Made by a program: the position numbers and the translations under genes. A stretch of 64,000 bases of DNA from Trissonchulus latispiculum. Its lineage: Eukaryota > Nematoda > Enoplea > Enoplida > Ironidae. Below, in pieces: positions 1-11,179 of the stretch (its first letter is position 1; each line of letters starts with the position of its first letter). Below the pieces are notes generated by a model, which ran no database searches, was not told where the DNA came from, and was given only the letters and a program-made list of their open reading frames with translations. Location: positions 1 to 64,000 of the forward strand of contig JASAND010006858.1 in the NCBI GenBank assembly GCA_030248195.1, in the 5' to 3' direction.

Positions 1-2644
1 TTAAACATAACAAAGGGTTAAATGCTTTGGTACAGGATAATTTCGGAAGGCCTTATGAAGACGATAAGTGTTTCTTTCGGTACTTAGCTTTCGCCCTCGA
101 TCCAGAAATTGGATCCCTAGAAACTAAAACTAATGAGTTAATTAGCCAATGTCGGTACAATCGGGCGAAGAATCTGGGATGAGATTGAGGAGAAGCTCAA
201 TGTACGTAGTTCGGTTTATGAACTGGGACCTACTGCTGAGGAATCCGGAGAAGAACCTGAAGACCTAAATGAGCTGGTAATAAGAAACCACTAAATAGAG
301 CAGGAAGTTAGTGATACAGCGGCCAAACGTATTCGTAGGCCTTTGGGAAAACATTCTAGGAAAATGGCTCTAAACAGTTATGAGAATCACTTTTCTTTCA
401 TTAAAAATCTCAATAAATTCACCCAAACTTGGACGTGCTCAAACTGCGACAAATTATTCCACAAGCACGACCATTTCATCCGACATTCCAAAAGCTGTGA
501 GGTGGGCATCAAGCACGTCTTCCCTGGGGGAGGAGTTGGGCCTACTAAGACTATCTTGCAAAAAATAAGCGAGCTAGGAATCCCAGTGCCAGAATGGTAC
601 TATCCCTTTAGAATCGCCTATGATTTCGAGTGCATGTTCAAACCAACTGATAAGAAAAGCGGCCCGAAACTGAATTACGAGCAAGAACTTATCCCAGCAT
701 CTGTATCCGTTGCATCCAATGTCCCGGGGTATGAAGAGCCAAATTGTCTAATTACTACTGGGGATCCCTATGATTTAGTGGTCCGAATGAAGGACTATAT
801 GGATACGATAGCCGATAAGGCATACAAACTTTTAAGGAAAATTTACGAACCTACGTTAACAGGCTTGGCAGAGAATGAGAAGCTTCTATCTGAGTTTGAA
901 AACTGGCTCAAGGCTGTACCTACTTTAGGATTTAATTCTGGACGATTTGACATGAATCTTATGAAGTCCAGTTTGCTTATAAATTTACTTCTGAAAGATC
1001 AGGAAACTAGGTTTGTAGTTAAAAAGAACAATAACTATATGGCTCTCTGTACTCCTAAGCTTTATTTCCTCGACATCAGTAACTATTTGGCACCCACTAC
1101 TGCCTATTCAAAATGGCTTAAAAGTTTCAAAATCTCAGAACAAAAGGGCACTTTTCCCTATGAAGCATTTACCTGCTTAGAGTTTCTGGATGAAGGATTT
1201 CCAAGTCGGGATATGTTCTATTCTACTTTGAGGCAAAAAAAGGCATTTCCGACGAGGACTACGCAGCATTCACAGAGGATTGGGGTAAGTATAACATGAA
1301 AACAATGAGAAACTCGTTAATTCATTACAACAACCTTGACGTTGGACCTTTCCTCCAAGCGACTGAAAAGATGGTTGACTTTTGGAAAAATATGGAGATC
1401 GACATGTTCAAAAGTGGCGCTATTTCTTTGCCAGGTTTAGCCTACAAAAGAATGATGCAAAAAATTCAAAAACACACTCATCTCTCTCTTTGGAATAGGT
1501 TTACTAAAAATTGGCACAAATTAATCAAAAACAATATAGTCGGCGGTCCCAGTTTAGTCCTTCACAGGTACCATGAAGCAAGAGTAATTGAAATTACGAA
1601 TGGGTTTAAAGTTGCTCAAATTTTGGGTTCGACGCCAATGCCCTATATCTCTGGTGCACAATACAGGATATGCCAACTGGTATGTACGCCGAGTGGAAAC
1701 CCACTAAAGAAGGAAAATTCAAACGGGTTCACCAAAGAGGCAGGAAAGAAGCAATGTGGCTGGAATATATGGCAAAGACAATGGGTGTTCGAGTTGAGCA
1801 CGCTTACAATGGCGGCCAAAAAGGATAGGAAAATCTAAAGTTGATGGGTGGGTTCAGGAGAAAAACCTGGTACTACAATTTCATGGGTGCTACTTCCACG
1901 GGCATGGATGCGAGTTAGACAGAAATAAAGATCCGGATGATAGGAAGAAGAGAAGGGAAAGAACAGAAATAGTTTCCCAGGCTATTAAAGATGGGGGCTT
2001 TGATTTGATTGAAAAGTGGCAGTGTGAGTTCGATAAAGATCTAAGGGACTCCCCGGACATGCAAGAGTTTATGGACGAACATTTCAATCTTCCAAAGAAA
2101 AAATCAATCCTTACTTTTGCGCAGATGGTCACTCAAGTTCAAGCAAACAGGTTATTTGGGCTAGTTGAGGTGGGTATTGAGGTCTTATCCTCAATGATGA
2201 TCCTCAATCATGATCCTTATCATGATCGCTTGCTCTTCCAAAAACTTAAGTAATTGCGTCGTACCCGAAAACGAGGAAAGATGGAAAATTGCCCTAAAAG
2301 ACTTCTTTGTATTAGACCCTAATCAAAAAAGCATACCTGGACTATTTAAAGAAGAATGGAAGGGTGAAGGTATTATAGCTCTCTGTAGTAAAACTTATTT
2401 CGCATGGGGTGTAACCAATAAGGTGAGTCATAAGGGTGTCAGCAAAAGCCTAAATCCATTCACTATGGAATATTTTAAAGATGTACTAAAAACAGGTTAC
2501 ACAAAGTCAGGAGAGAATAGGGGGCTTAGAACCATAGATGGAGACATGGTGAAATACTTCCAAATTAAAAAACGCTCTAAGCTATCTTTATCGTAAGCGT
2601 GAGGTGTTGAGCGACGGTGTTACTACGAGACCCAAACTAAAATA
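1..2644 (+). pseudogene. Broken type B DNA polymerase of a Maverick/Polinton-like element (left end outside window)
   Basis: Decayed gene for a family B DNA polymerase of the protein-primed kind (DNA_pol_B_2 type), the replicase of virus-like integrating elements. The clearest block, 343-1299, starts with a C-x2-C-x12-H-x3-C zinc finger (about nt 430-500). It is followed by exonuclease motifs: DFE near nt 621 and a GFNSGRFD block near nt 940. A later block (1296-1838) has the GGPS-type segment that precedes the polymerase palm. A HGCYFHGHGC cysteine/histidine patch lies near 1880-1915, and the C-terminal part is at 2270-2644. The reading is broken by a TGA at 180-182, frame changes near 1290, 1650 and 2590, and a probable deletion near 2200-2250. 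The catalytic palm motif with paired aspartates was not found. No integrase, ATPase or capsid gene is visible, so a polymerase-only derivative is also possible. It is certainly inactive. Confidence 0.8.
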
Positions 2645-4891
2645 AACAACATGTTCTACCTGACCCACTAGCTTCAAGATTAATTGAAAATGCTGCATAA
2701 TAACACCTGAGAATAAGGCAATATAAGAAGAAGAAGAAGAAGAAGACCATGCATATACTGAAAACCCAATAAATATAAAAAACATAAAACTACAAAAAAA
2801 CAGAAAAACATATAAACCCAAAAACACCACTAATGCGGCCTGGGCGAATGCTCAGTAGGTTCCCAAGCCCTTCCGGTGTACCGGTAAAATCGCAGAGGGG
2901 TGGCGTCACAAACGAATTCACAAAAAAAGGACAAAAGTTCACAAAATAAAGGACAGTACAAATTTCTTAATCACTGCTACTACGTGTGCAAATGAACTGT
3001 AAAAACAATCAGTAAACTTGTTTTGCTTTGTTTTAACTACATTTGAGGCACTGTTTTTCATGTTGACCCTTCCAGAAGACCAGAACTCGTCAGACCAAAA
3101 GGTCCAAATCATCCGACCGTAATGGTACGCTTAGATCTCAAAATTCAGCCACAAGTACTCTAAAACAATTGGTAAATATTAATTCCACGCTCTAATAAAC
3201 TACTAACGTCAATTTTAAAGACGTTATGGATGTCATAATTGGTTCGAGTAGGATAAGGTAACGTATGACCAGGGTCACGTGACCATGGGTAATAGTGCCG
3301 AGTGCAAGTTTTCGCTGCCAAAATGGTTGGAAATTATTTATAATAACGCGTAAACACGATGAAACCTTGTTTTACCTTAAAAATAAAATTTTTAGGCCAC
3401 CAGCCCCCGTTGAAGTAACCACTAGGACCCACCGGTGACCATCCTACCTTTTAGATGATCTACTGCGCCAGTAGCAATGTTAGAGCTGTAATTTGAGGTT
3501 TAAATACGTTTTCTAATGCGCTCGTAACTCAACAGCTAATAAAAATTATCTAAGTGCTTCCTGGGATCTGATCTGCCCATTAAACATTTGTCCATTTATT
3601 TGTGAACTTGTTCACAAAAAACAGAACATCGAGCCCAAGCCAAGCCAGACGTTACAGAAAAAGGAAAACTGTGCCGCTGGGAAGGCAATAGGGTGGCCTT
3701 GTCTGATGCACCGTTTGGTGTTATTAGGATCAGCCATGGTAGAGTAGCAACAAAAACACTAACTTTGGCTCAAAACGTTTTTTGGTCCAATTTTGGGTAC
3801 CTCCACTTAAATAAGTATTATGTAAGAACGGGTTTAGCCGAAAACTTGCTACTAACTTATGTTAAGCTAGGGATATGTGGCTATTAATAGGCAAAAGTTA
3901 GAATCCGTAGGTTGCGGTTTCATAGGAAAATACTGATGTCCTGTTTTTGTGAACCTGGCTATACTACTACGAATGCAACAACACAAACCTGTTCGAGATG
4001 CCCGCAATAACTGATAACAGAATCTAAAGACTTGACTAATCTCACTGATGACATTGAAGGAATGGATGTACTTGAATTGGCACAACAACTACGCCCCAAT
4101 ACTAAATATGTAGTTGACAGCGTAACAAATATGTTAGTAACTGTGTACTGTATGCTATATTATCCTATTGGTTGAACAGTGTGAATAGTGGTATTGTACG
4201 TAAATAATAGATGTTAATAAAGCGCGAAGGCTTACAATGTTCGTTCTGAAGCAATAGGCAAACTTAAAAGTTAAGTGAACAAGGTTAGGTTAGGTCAGAA
4301 AAAGTATAAAGTAGTAATAAGGAAGTGCAACACAAATTTAAATTTCATGAAGCAACAAACAACAAACATTTACCATTAACCCATAAAGTTAGCACTACAT
4401 GCAAAGCAAGTTGACAATAAGCGAATCTTATAAAACACTGACATTACAAAGTTTAAAAATGCTGATATTACAAAAGGCTGCTTTTATAAATTTAGAGTTT
4501 ACAAAACACTGCGTACAAAATGTAGTGTGTACTTTTATGAAGCCTATACCATGGATGCAGCAATATTAGTTAATTAATGGTGTTATGTTTCCAACTATCC
4601 AGGTACCATGGAGAACATTAATTTGGGGCTGTTTTGCGAGAAATTAGAACCTACGCCTGTAGCAGACTTCATGGTGGAGTACAAACGGATCACAAAGTAG
4701 CAAAAATAGCTAAAAAATAGTAAAATAGCAACAAAAATAGCTCCCAAAAGTTGGGATGAAAATAACTCCCAAAACTTAGGATCAAAATCCACTCCCAAAT
4801 TGTGCTCAATTGTGCTGCCTATTACTACTATCAGTGTAAGCAGAATGGGAATTGCATCTAGGATTACAATTTGTTGATTTTAACTTTTTAG
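2645..4891. other. Non-coding stretch, short AAG microsatellite
   Basis: Sequence between the polymerase relic and the first receptor exon. An (AAG)n run lies at about 2725-2746. The rest is AT-rich with no supported gene. One open frame at 3658-3887 is discussed among the rejected items. Confidence 0.5.
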
Positions 4892-5083
4892 CAAGGTTTA
4901 ACGAAATAACCTGCGAAGCCGCCCAGTGTCCGGAGAATCCTTCTGATCCTGTCTATTGCATGTTCACAAATTCCATACAATCAAAGCCTTTGTGTAAAAG
5001 AATGGATTACAGGTTTTGTCAAATTCACATGTTCAGCTTTTCTGATTTCATGGAAAGTTTGCAGCATCGACCAAATGCTACAT
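4892..5083 (+). CDS. Gene A: six-cysteine extracellular module exon
   Basis: Internal exon of a predicted type I membrane receptor. It follows an acceptor (AACTTTTTAG) and ends at GTAGAA. The length is 192 nt, phase 1 at both ends. The spacing C-x4-C-x9-C-x11-C-x7-C-x21-C matches the exon at 42843-43121 almost exactly, including an N-glycosylation site (NAT here, NIT there) just before the last cysteine. The exon ends on T of that cysteine codon; joining to the next exon at 6517 (GC...) restores TGC, which supports the splice. If the donor is not used, the frame runs to a TAA at 5113-5115, with AATAAA at 5127-5132. A short secreted form is therefore possible. The module matches no domain I recognise. 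Signal peptide and Ig-like exons for gene A were not found upstream. Confidence 0.6.
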
Positions 5084-5126
5084 GTAGAAATAGGCCAAAG
5101 GACTTTTTAAATTAAATTTAAATAAT

Positions 5127-5132
5127 AATAAA
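5127..5132 (+). promoter_or_regulatory. AATAAA polyadenylation signal after the read-through stop of the cysteine exon
   Basis: AATAAA lies 12 nt after the in-frame TAA at 5113-5115. It could end a truncated soluble transcript, but such hexamers are common in AT-rich DNA. Confidence 0.25.
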
Positions 5133-5209
5133 AATTTAATCCTTTTCATCAAAAACCAAAAAGACACAAACTATGTATTACAAAATTACTAAAGTTATAT
5201 TAACAGTAC

Positions 5210-5386
5210 ACTCAACCCTTGACTCAGAGAGTTTTTTGGCAACTTTGAGGTGAAATAAGATCTCAATTGTGAGGTAAGATTACTCACTAACTGGAAGGCT
5301 TACGACCAAATCAGTTAAAATACGTAAAAATCGGCGAGATCGGAGAAAGTAGAAAAATTGACCACAAATGTAGACCCTCCCTTAGG
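5210..5386. mobile_element. Right-end fragment of a TTAA G-tract element
   Basis: Words such as GGCGAGATCGGAGAAAGT and the closing GACCCTCCCTTAG match the right half of the complete element at 20863-21289. The left terminus is missing and the final TTAA has become TTAG. Confidence 0.55.
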
Positions 5387-5526
5387 TTTGCTGTTCGGTA
5401 TATTGGTATATTTGGTACCCTCCTTGGTATATTTGTTATCTGTTATAACACAGCCTCCATGTCTGCATTCAACGTTTAATCCAATAACTACATCCGAAAA
5501 CAGAACAGTACTGAAAATTCTAAATT

Positions 5527-5636
5527 TGGGGGCAACTGTCGCTGGGGGCAAGTGTCGCGGAGAGGCAAGTGACGTGGGGGCAAGTGACGTGGGGGCAACT
5601 GTCGTGGGGGCAAGTTTCGTGGGGGCAAGTGACGGC
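5527..5636. repeat. 15-bp minisatellite
   Basis: About seven head-to-tail copies of a unit close to GGGGGCAAGTGACGT, with variants AACTGTC and AAGTTTC. The unit is a multiple of three, so the open frame through it is an artefact of the repeat. Confidence 0.8.
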
Positions 5637-5639
5637 TAG

Positions 5640-6516
5640 ATGTTCCAAAAATAGGCCAAAAAGCGAACCCCTCCTTAAGCAGTTCTCTCAGGCAAATAAT
5701 TTATTACTGAACAAAGACTATCTTATTTATTTCGGCTGACGGAAATGTATGGAAATTTGGTCGTCAAAACAATCGTCAACGAACATGTAAATGTACGTGT
5801 TAACTAAATCAACAGTTAACTCAAAACACAGAGTACATTAATTGAGTTGGAATATTGCTCAACAAATGCATGTGCTTGTTCAAAAGTTAGTACAAAAACA
5901 CACTGAGGTTATTTCAATATAGGTGCGAAAATCAGTTAACCGTCAACAGAATTCAAAGACAAGAATTTGAAAACAGACAACTAAAATTCACAGAAAAAGA
6001 CCAGCATTTGTTGATTTAGGGTAAAATTTCTATCTTCAGGCAAAGACTGAATTTTTCTTGCCCTGTACATATGTATGAAAATACACAAAAGACTGGTCTG
6101 ATGTTGCTGGTCCACCCTTCTAATCAGGGGACTTCCCCTGGAAAATTCATAAAGTTTTTATTGATCTAAATACCTTGAACTTGTTTTTATAATTATTACC
6201 TTTGGAACCAAAAATTAGTATCTGTACAGTCTTAGCGATTTTTGGAACTTAGGAACATTCCCTTAAATTTGCTAGAATGATTTTTGAAACTTACTGAGGG
6301 CTCTACTGTTTTCCTCCTCGCTATGTGAGCCTACTCATTTTTAACCTGTCTAGGAAGTCTGCACCCATTTCCTTCACGTTATCCCTGGTCACGTCCCGAA
6401 TATTTGTGACTGAGTTGCTAGCAAAGCAATATATAACTTTTTGTTTCTGCATTGAATCCAGGAGTTATATTGTTAGCAGCTTTGGATATTAGTAGTCATA
6501 AAATGAATGATTGTAG
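5640..6516. other. Intronic/non-coding DNA
   Basis: AT-rich DNA between the cysteine and linker exons of gene A. No further exon, RNA gene or intact repeat could be supported. Confidence 0.4.
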
Positions 6517-6567
6517 GCTCAAATTTCTCCGATACGACAACGGACAGGAACGAAAGTACAGATAAAG
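6517..6567 (+). CDS. Gene A: short Ser/Thr-rich linker exon
   Basis: A 51-nt exon, phase 1 at both ends, between GATTGTAG and the strong donor GTAAGC. It encodes a short Ser/Thr/Asp-rich stretch with two N-glycosylation sites (NFS, NES), as expected of a membrane-proximal stalk. Its first two bases complete the split sixth cysteine codon of the preceding exon. Its last base G completes the glycine that opens the transmembrane exon at 10158. The gene B equivalent is the 54-nt exon at 56122-56175, which also leaves through GTAAGCG. The upstream pyrimidine tract is poor, so support rests on phase and the paralogue. Confidence 0.45.
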
Positions 6568-7699
6568 GTAAGCGTTGTTATTTGTCTCTGAAATGAGAAA
6601 ATTGCAGCAAATAACAAGAAGACATGAACTGAGATACACTGACATTGATGGAAATCCAAATACAGAAAGTGTTATAAAACCTCAAACTGGCTTACATAAA
6701 TTATGCAGCAGCTCAACATTGGGCTTGGCCTTACAATTATTGGGCATATTTCATTTCTTTGCATTGTCATTTACTTGCCTGACATATTTATTTAATTCAA
6801 TTTATTTATTGAATATATTTGCTAGACAAGTTTAACATAATGTTATAGCAAAAATAAACAAGGTCACTGGGGGAGGGGGTGAAAGTATGGGTTGGGGCGA
6901 TAGCCGACTGCATGTACCTGACCTTGTGAACGTTGTTGAAATGTAATATTTGCAATATGATTGCGAAAAACTTCAATTTCTTGGGCGCTGTCACGACTTC
7001 TTCAGTAAAACTATTCAACAATTTTGCTACTCGTCCACTAAAACAATTTTCCATGTCTAAAGGAACCAAATTTACTGCTAGGTTTAAACTGTTACCTCTC
7101 GTATCCGTGACTGAAAAAGCTGAAAAGTTTATTAAAATCTAAGCCTATGAGATTGCACAATTTTGTATGTCATTATCATTCCATCATATCATCATTACCA
7201 TTCTTCCTTCTTCAAGCGACTTTAGCATCAATAGTCTAAAACAATTCTGATAAAAAACTTGAAAACCCTGGGATGCGACGAGTGAAAGTTCTTTGTGCCT
7301 TTTCAACTAATTTGGTGTCTTTTTTTCAGAAACGGATTTCAGATCTCTGTTGTGTATTTACCTTTGGCCGAATAAAAGTTGTGTACAATTTGACAAGAAT
7401 TTCTTGACCGCGAATTAAAGTTTCTAATGACCAGATGTAAATTCTAAACCATTTGTAAATCAATTTCTGCCATTCGAAAGCAGTGAGCTGTAACTTTAAG
7501 ATCTGCAGAGAATAACAGCTCCAAATCTCTCACCTCAGTTACTGAGGCTATTTCTACATTTCCATAACGTATGATCTAGCAGGATTTCTATTTTCTAAAT
7601 GAATCAAATTTGACGTTTAAAAAGCAATTTCTGAGTTGATTTTTTTGCTCATTCTGCTGCACTGTCAATATCCAATTGTACAAAATCACAAAGTAGCAG
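6568..7699. other. Intronic/non-coding DNA
   Basis: No supported gene. Small open frames on both strands lack recognisable domains. Confidence 0.4.
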
Positions 7700-8482
7700 A
7701 TCGTTGTAGATTCAATATGTATTTTAGTATCATCCGCGTCGCAAATCTCTGGATACATACCCTCGTTAAACAGTCCCTAACATCATTCATAAATAGAAAA
7801 TCCAGGAGGTCCTAGAATACTCCCTTTAGATATTCCAGATACAAACTTTTCTAAAATCGGTTTCATTCCATTAATAACAACACACTATTCCCTGTCTAAT
7901 AAATATTCAGTCAGACAATCTAATAATTTTCCACAGAAAACTTCACAATTTTACGCGTACTTTGCATGAGAGACAGAATCAAATGCCTTTGCAATGTCTA
8001 GGTAGGTATGATACAACTATAAGTTTTCTTTGGTCCAAAGCATAGGTCCATTCGTTCAGTGTCTGCAATGATTGACTAACAGTAGATCTCTTATCCCTAA
8101 ATCCATGCTGGTTATTTGAAATCAAATTATGAGATTTTGCGTATAAGATTCTGCATATAACAGATTCCATTGCTTTTGAGCAGGAACATAACAAACTAAT
8201 TGACCTGCAATATCGTACATTAAATTTGGTCCTTTTTATGCAAACAAACAATTTTTGAACATTTCTATTCTTTTGGAATTCGTCCTTACTAAAAGTTGGA
8301 ATAAAGATTAATGACAAAGGAAGTGTTAATGCTTTAGCAGATTTTACTAGAAGCCACTGAGGAATATCATCTGGTCCCAATCTAAATTTCGGTTTTAACG
8401 TTTTCAGATGCTTAAAAACAGTAATAAAACTATAGAATTTAAAAATATCAATAGTCCTAGTAGTTAATGTAAAAGCACGCAA
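7700..8482 (-). pseudogene. Decayed reverse transcriptase of a CR1/Jockey-like LINE
   Basis: The minus strand reads as the fingers and palm of a non-LTR reverse transcriptase. It has a LGPDDIP block, an SKAMESVICR block and a QHGFRDKRSTVSQ block, in the order known for CR1/Jockey RTs. After the frame ends near 7979, remnants of the aspartate-containing palm block, a KGSILGP-like block and an ADDTK block continue in other frames down to about 7730. Frameshifts and stops make it inactive. It differs from the RNase H-bearing LINEs at 45-49 and 58-61 kb. The endonuclease fragment at 9642-9830 on the same strand may be the 5' part of this copy. Confidence 0.7.
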
Positions 8483-9641
8483 TCACCATTTGTAAAACCA
8501 GATGCAAAGTAGGCATTAAAAGTATTTACTTTAATTTCATTTCATTTCCGTCTTTGATTTGGGTTAGACAGGTATTTTTGATAAGATAGGGATAAGATAA
8601 TATAAGACCAAAAGAAACTTTTATTCGTGTTGTTAATAATACTCTACTAACAGCCAGTTCTTTTTATTCTTTACTGATGGACAACGTTTATACTGTCTAT
8701 GCTTTCGAAGTTGAACGTGATGCACTTTCTTAGTTAACGTTTATATTTACGGAGAAGTTGCTTGGATTTTCATATCGTCTTCAATGGAAAAAATCCTGGC
8801 CAGATCTCATCAGTGTTTTGGGTGTTTTCAAACAGGCCAACCCAATTACATTCAGAAAGAAATCTTGAAATTCCTCCCAAATTAGCCTTGCGAAAGTTGT
8901 TCGAAGGGAAAATCTCATTTGCATACACATGAAATGAGCCAAACGAAATGTATACAAGCAAGAATTGTTTTGCAAAATGAACCTGTTTTGACCATATTTA
9001 CAATAAATATAAACCTGCTGCGAGTATGCAAATATTTTTATGCCTGTATATTGCCATTGGAAAGGAACCTCACTTGCCGAAAGTATTTAGAGGCACTTGC
9101 AAAATTTGCGAGGGGGCATGCACCATAACGCAAACTAGGTGACTTAAGGCGAAATTCATAAATAAAATGTGCAACCTTGTCAAAATTGCGACCAATTCTT
9201 AGATTTTGAGGAAGCAAAACTTGATTAAGATCCATGTTTATTACATAGCAGAAGCTGAAGACTTCTATTTCTTGAGCTTCGACTTTTTCGATATCTTTAA
9301 CAAAACTCCTTTATTTTAATAAGCATTTTCAGATTTTTTTATAGTTGGCCTTTACATTGACAATGCTAGCGATTTAACAATAAGATAAAATTAAGTTCTC
9401 GCTGCAAAACTGGTTAGTTAATTAAACTATCCATTTCCAAATCCTGTTTGTAACAGTAAATACACTTAGTACACAGTCTCTATACAAATTCGTATGAGAA
9501 AGCTTGCAAGCATGTGCAAATCATACATCAAAACTGATTATAGTAGACCTGCTGAGCTGAGGCCCAGCAGGAAAAATGGTCAGAAGTTGAGAAAGCAGGT
9601 TGTACGTCAGTACAAAGCAAAGATTCACTATCATTTGAATA
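8483..9641. other. Unassigned DNA between LINE fragments
   Basis: The distance would fit the missing middle of one decayed LINE copy, but no endonuclease or RT residues could be followed here. Confidence 0.35.
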
Positions 9642-9830
9642 CTAAATCAAGTATACTTCCATCAAGCCAGTCACAAACATCAAATCCTCACTATTGTTTG
9701 GCAGGTTAGTATAAGGGCAGTCAGCATTAGGTGAATTAAAGTCTCCAACTACATACACAAGTGCAGATCTAGGAATTACTACGCTATTACATTTATGAAT
9801 CAAAAAGATCCCTGAATCAGTTTTAGGCAT
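9642..9830 (-). pseudogene. AP-type endonuclease fragment of a LINE
   Basis: The minus-strand frame contains VYVVGDFNSP followed by a short acidic/asparagine-rich stretch, typical of the GDFN motif of APE-type LINE endonucleases. Only this one motif is convincing. Confidence 0.45.
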
Positions 9831-10157
9831 TTAGGCATAGTTTTAGGCTCCGCTCATTCCCGTTCTATCTTGGTCATCGCAGCGAAAAATCTTTATAAAA
9901 CTAAAATTAACACACCAAAGTCTTCTTTTAGAAAAGTTTCCGCAATTACAATTATTTTTGTAGGTTCGTTTTCAACCAAACATTACCTAGGCACACCTGG
10001 CACTCCTATTGGATGAGCCAACGCCAAAGCCGGTTGAACCAACCTTGTTATATACAATTGCATTGCTTCAGCTCCACCTGACGTTCATAGAATTGAAAAT
10101 TTTAAAAATCTGAAGTACCTTTTAATTGTTAAAATGTACGGTACTTTTTAATTTCAG

Positions 10158-10276
10158 GAAATTTACGAGTTGCAGTCGTTGCATTGGGAACAACACTTGG
10201 TGTCGTCTTAGCCGTAATAGTCGGAATCGTAACCGTTTTCATTCTCAGAAGATGGAAAATAAAACGTGATCGCGCG
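10158..10276 (+). CDS. Gene A: transmembrane exon
   Basis: A 119-nt exon between an ATTTCAG acceptor and a GTATGT donor, entering in phase 1 and leaving in phase 0. It encodes a short polar start (GNLR), a hydrophobic segment of about 25 residues and a basic stop-transfer patch (ILRRWKIKRDRA). This is the layout of a type I single-pass membrane protein. The exon at 57217-57335 has the same length and phases, and about half of the 40 residues are identical, including ILRR and KR near the end. The 3' half is duplicated without a donor at 11081-11178. Confidence 0.75.
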
Positions 10277-10387
10277 GTATGTCTTACCATGTTGATATTG
10301 TGGGTCATTACGCTGTAAGAAAGTCGCCATATCCAAGGACCTTTTTGTAAAATAGGGAATTTATGTGCATATTGCATCATTTGTGTG

Positions 10388-11079
10388 TGTAACGCTCAAG
10401 ATTTCTTCTTTCGCCTAGCTAGGTGTTGGCTTGCTCATGTGCACTAGCTGGTCGGGGAAGGTTAGGTTGGGTAGGGCGTCCCCACTCTATTGGGTCTTCC
10501 CCAATCTACCTATATGTGTTTGTTATGATTGATTGGGAGGGTTTACCTAAGCCCATTGGGGAATCTCAACTAAACTTCTCCCTTCGCACTGGGTTGTGTT
10601 TGTCACGTTTGCTTGTCTCTCCTCCTGTAGTCAATATTGTGTGCATTCGCCTTGGGCTCCATTGTCAAGACCGTTTCCCATTACCATTTCCCCAGTTACT
10701 GCGAAGGTTTGTTACCTTGGTCGTCACCGCCAGTACGTCGTGGTTTATATATCGTCATCGTTATTATAGCTTATATTTCTGTGTGTACTCTTTAGTCTTA
10801 TATCTGTGTCATTTTCCGGCCTGCGCGCCATTATTAAACCTAATATATTAGTTGTGTTGTTTATCGATTTAATTAGGGTTACCTAAGTTAGTTTGTACGT
10901 GTAACATAAGTTACTGGCGAGGCTACCCCGGACTGGCTTTCCTATCGCAGGTGTGTTTATCCAGTGGACACTGTTCTAGTAGTAGGTTTGTCTCTGCGCA
11001 GTCGTTTGACACAGCTTGAGAGCCTCAATCTTACAACTACGGGTGTCGGGATCTGTGGCAGATCGGCATTCCTTCTACA
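10388..11079. mobile_element. Possible solo LTR
   Basis: A 692-bp block beginning TGTAAC and ending TTCTACA, with no sustained homology to its flanks. It contains TTTATATA and ATTAAA boxes. A segment near 10915-10950 (GCGAGGCTACCCCG) resembles one at about 30435 (GCGAGGCTTCCCCG), suggesting a repeat family. No target-site duplication was found, so the call is tentative. Confidence 0.35.
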
Positions 11080-11080
11080 G

Positions 11081-11178
11081 TTCTAAGAAAATGGAAAATA
11101 AAACGTGATCACTGGATATGTCTAATCATGTTGGTATTGTGGGTCATTACAATGTAAGAAAATTGCTATATCTATGGG
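11081..11178 (+). repeat. Duplicated 3' half of the gene A transmembrane exon (dead copy)
   Basis: Sequence matches 10242-10340: the end of the transmembrane exon plus following intron. The donor site is destroyed (GCGCGGTATGTC has become CACTGGATATGTC), so it cannot act as an exon. The copy starts in mid-exon, so it arose by segmental duplication or rearrangement, not exon shuffling. Confidence 0.75.
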
Positions 11179-11179
11179 C

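Noticed and set aside
3658..3887. Open frame with a phase 1 acceptor and a stretch (EGNRVALSD...VIRISHGR) faintly like a SUEL-type lectin domain
   Set aside because: The defining cysteines are missing, the match is short, and no good donor supports it as an exon.
6607..6720. ITIM-like LRYTDI in an open frame after a TTGCAG acceptor
   Set aside because: It lies upstream of the transmembrane exon of gene A, where a cytoplasmic motif makes no sense, and has no counterpart in gene B.
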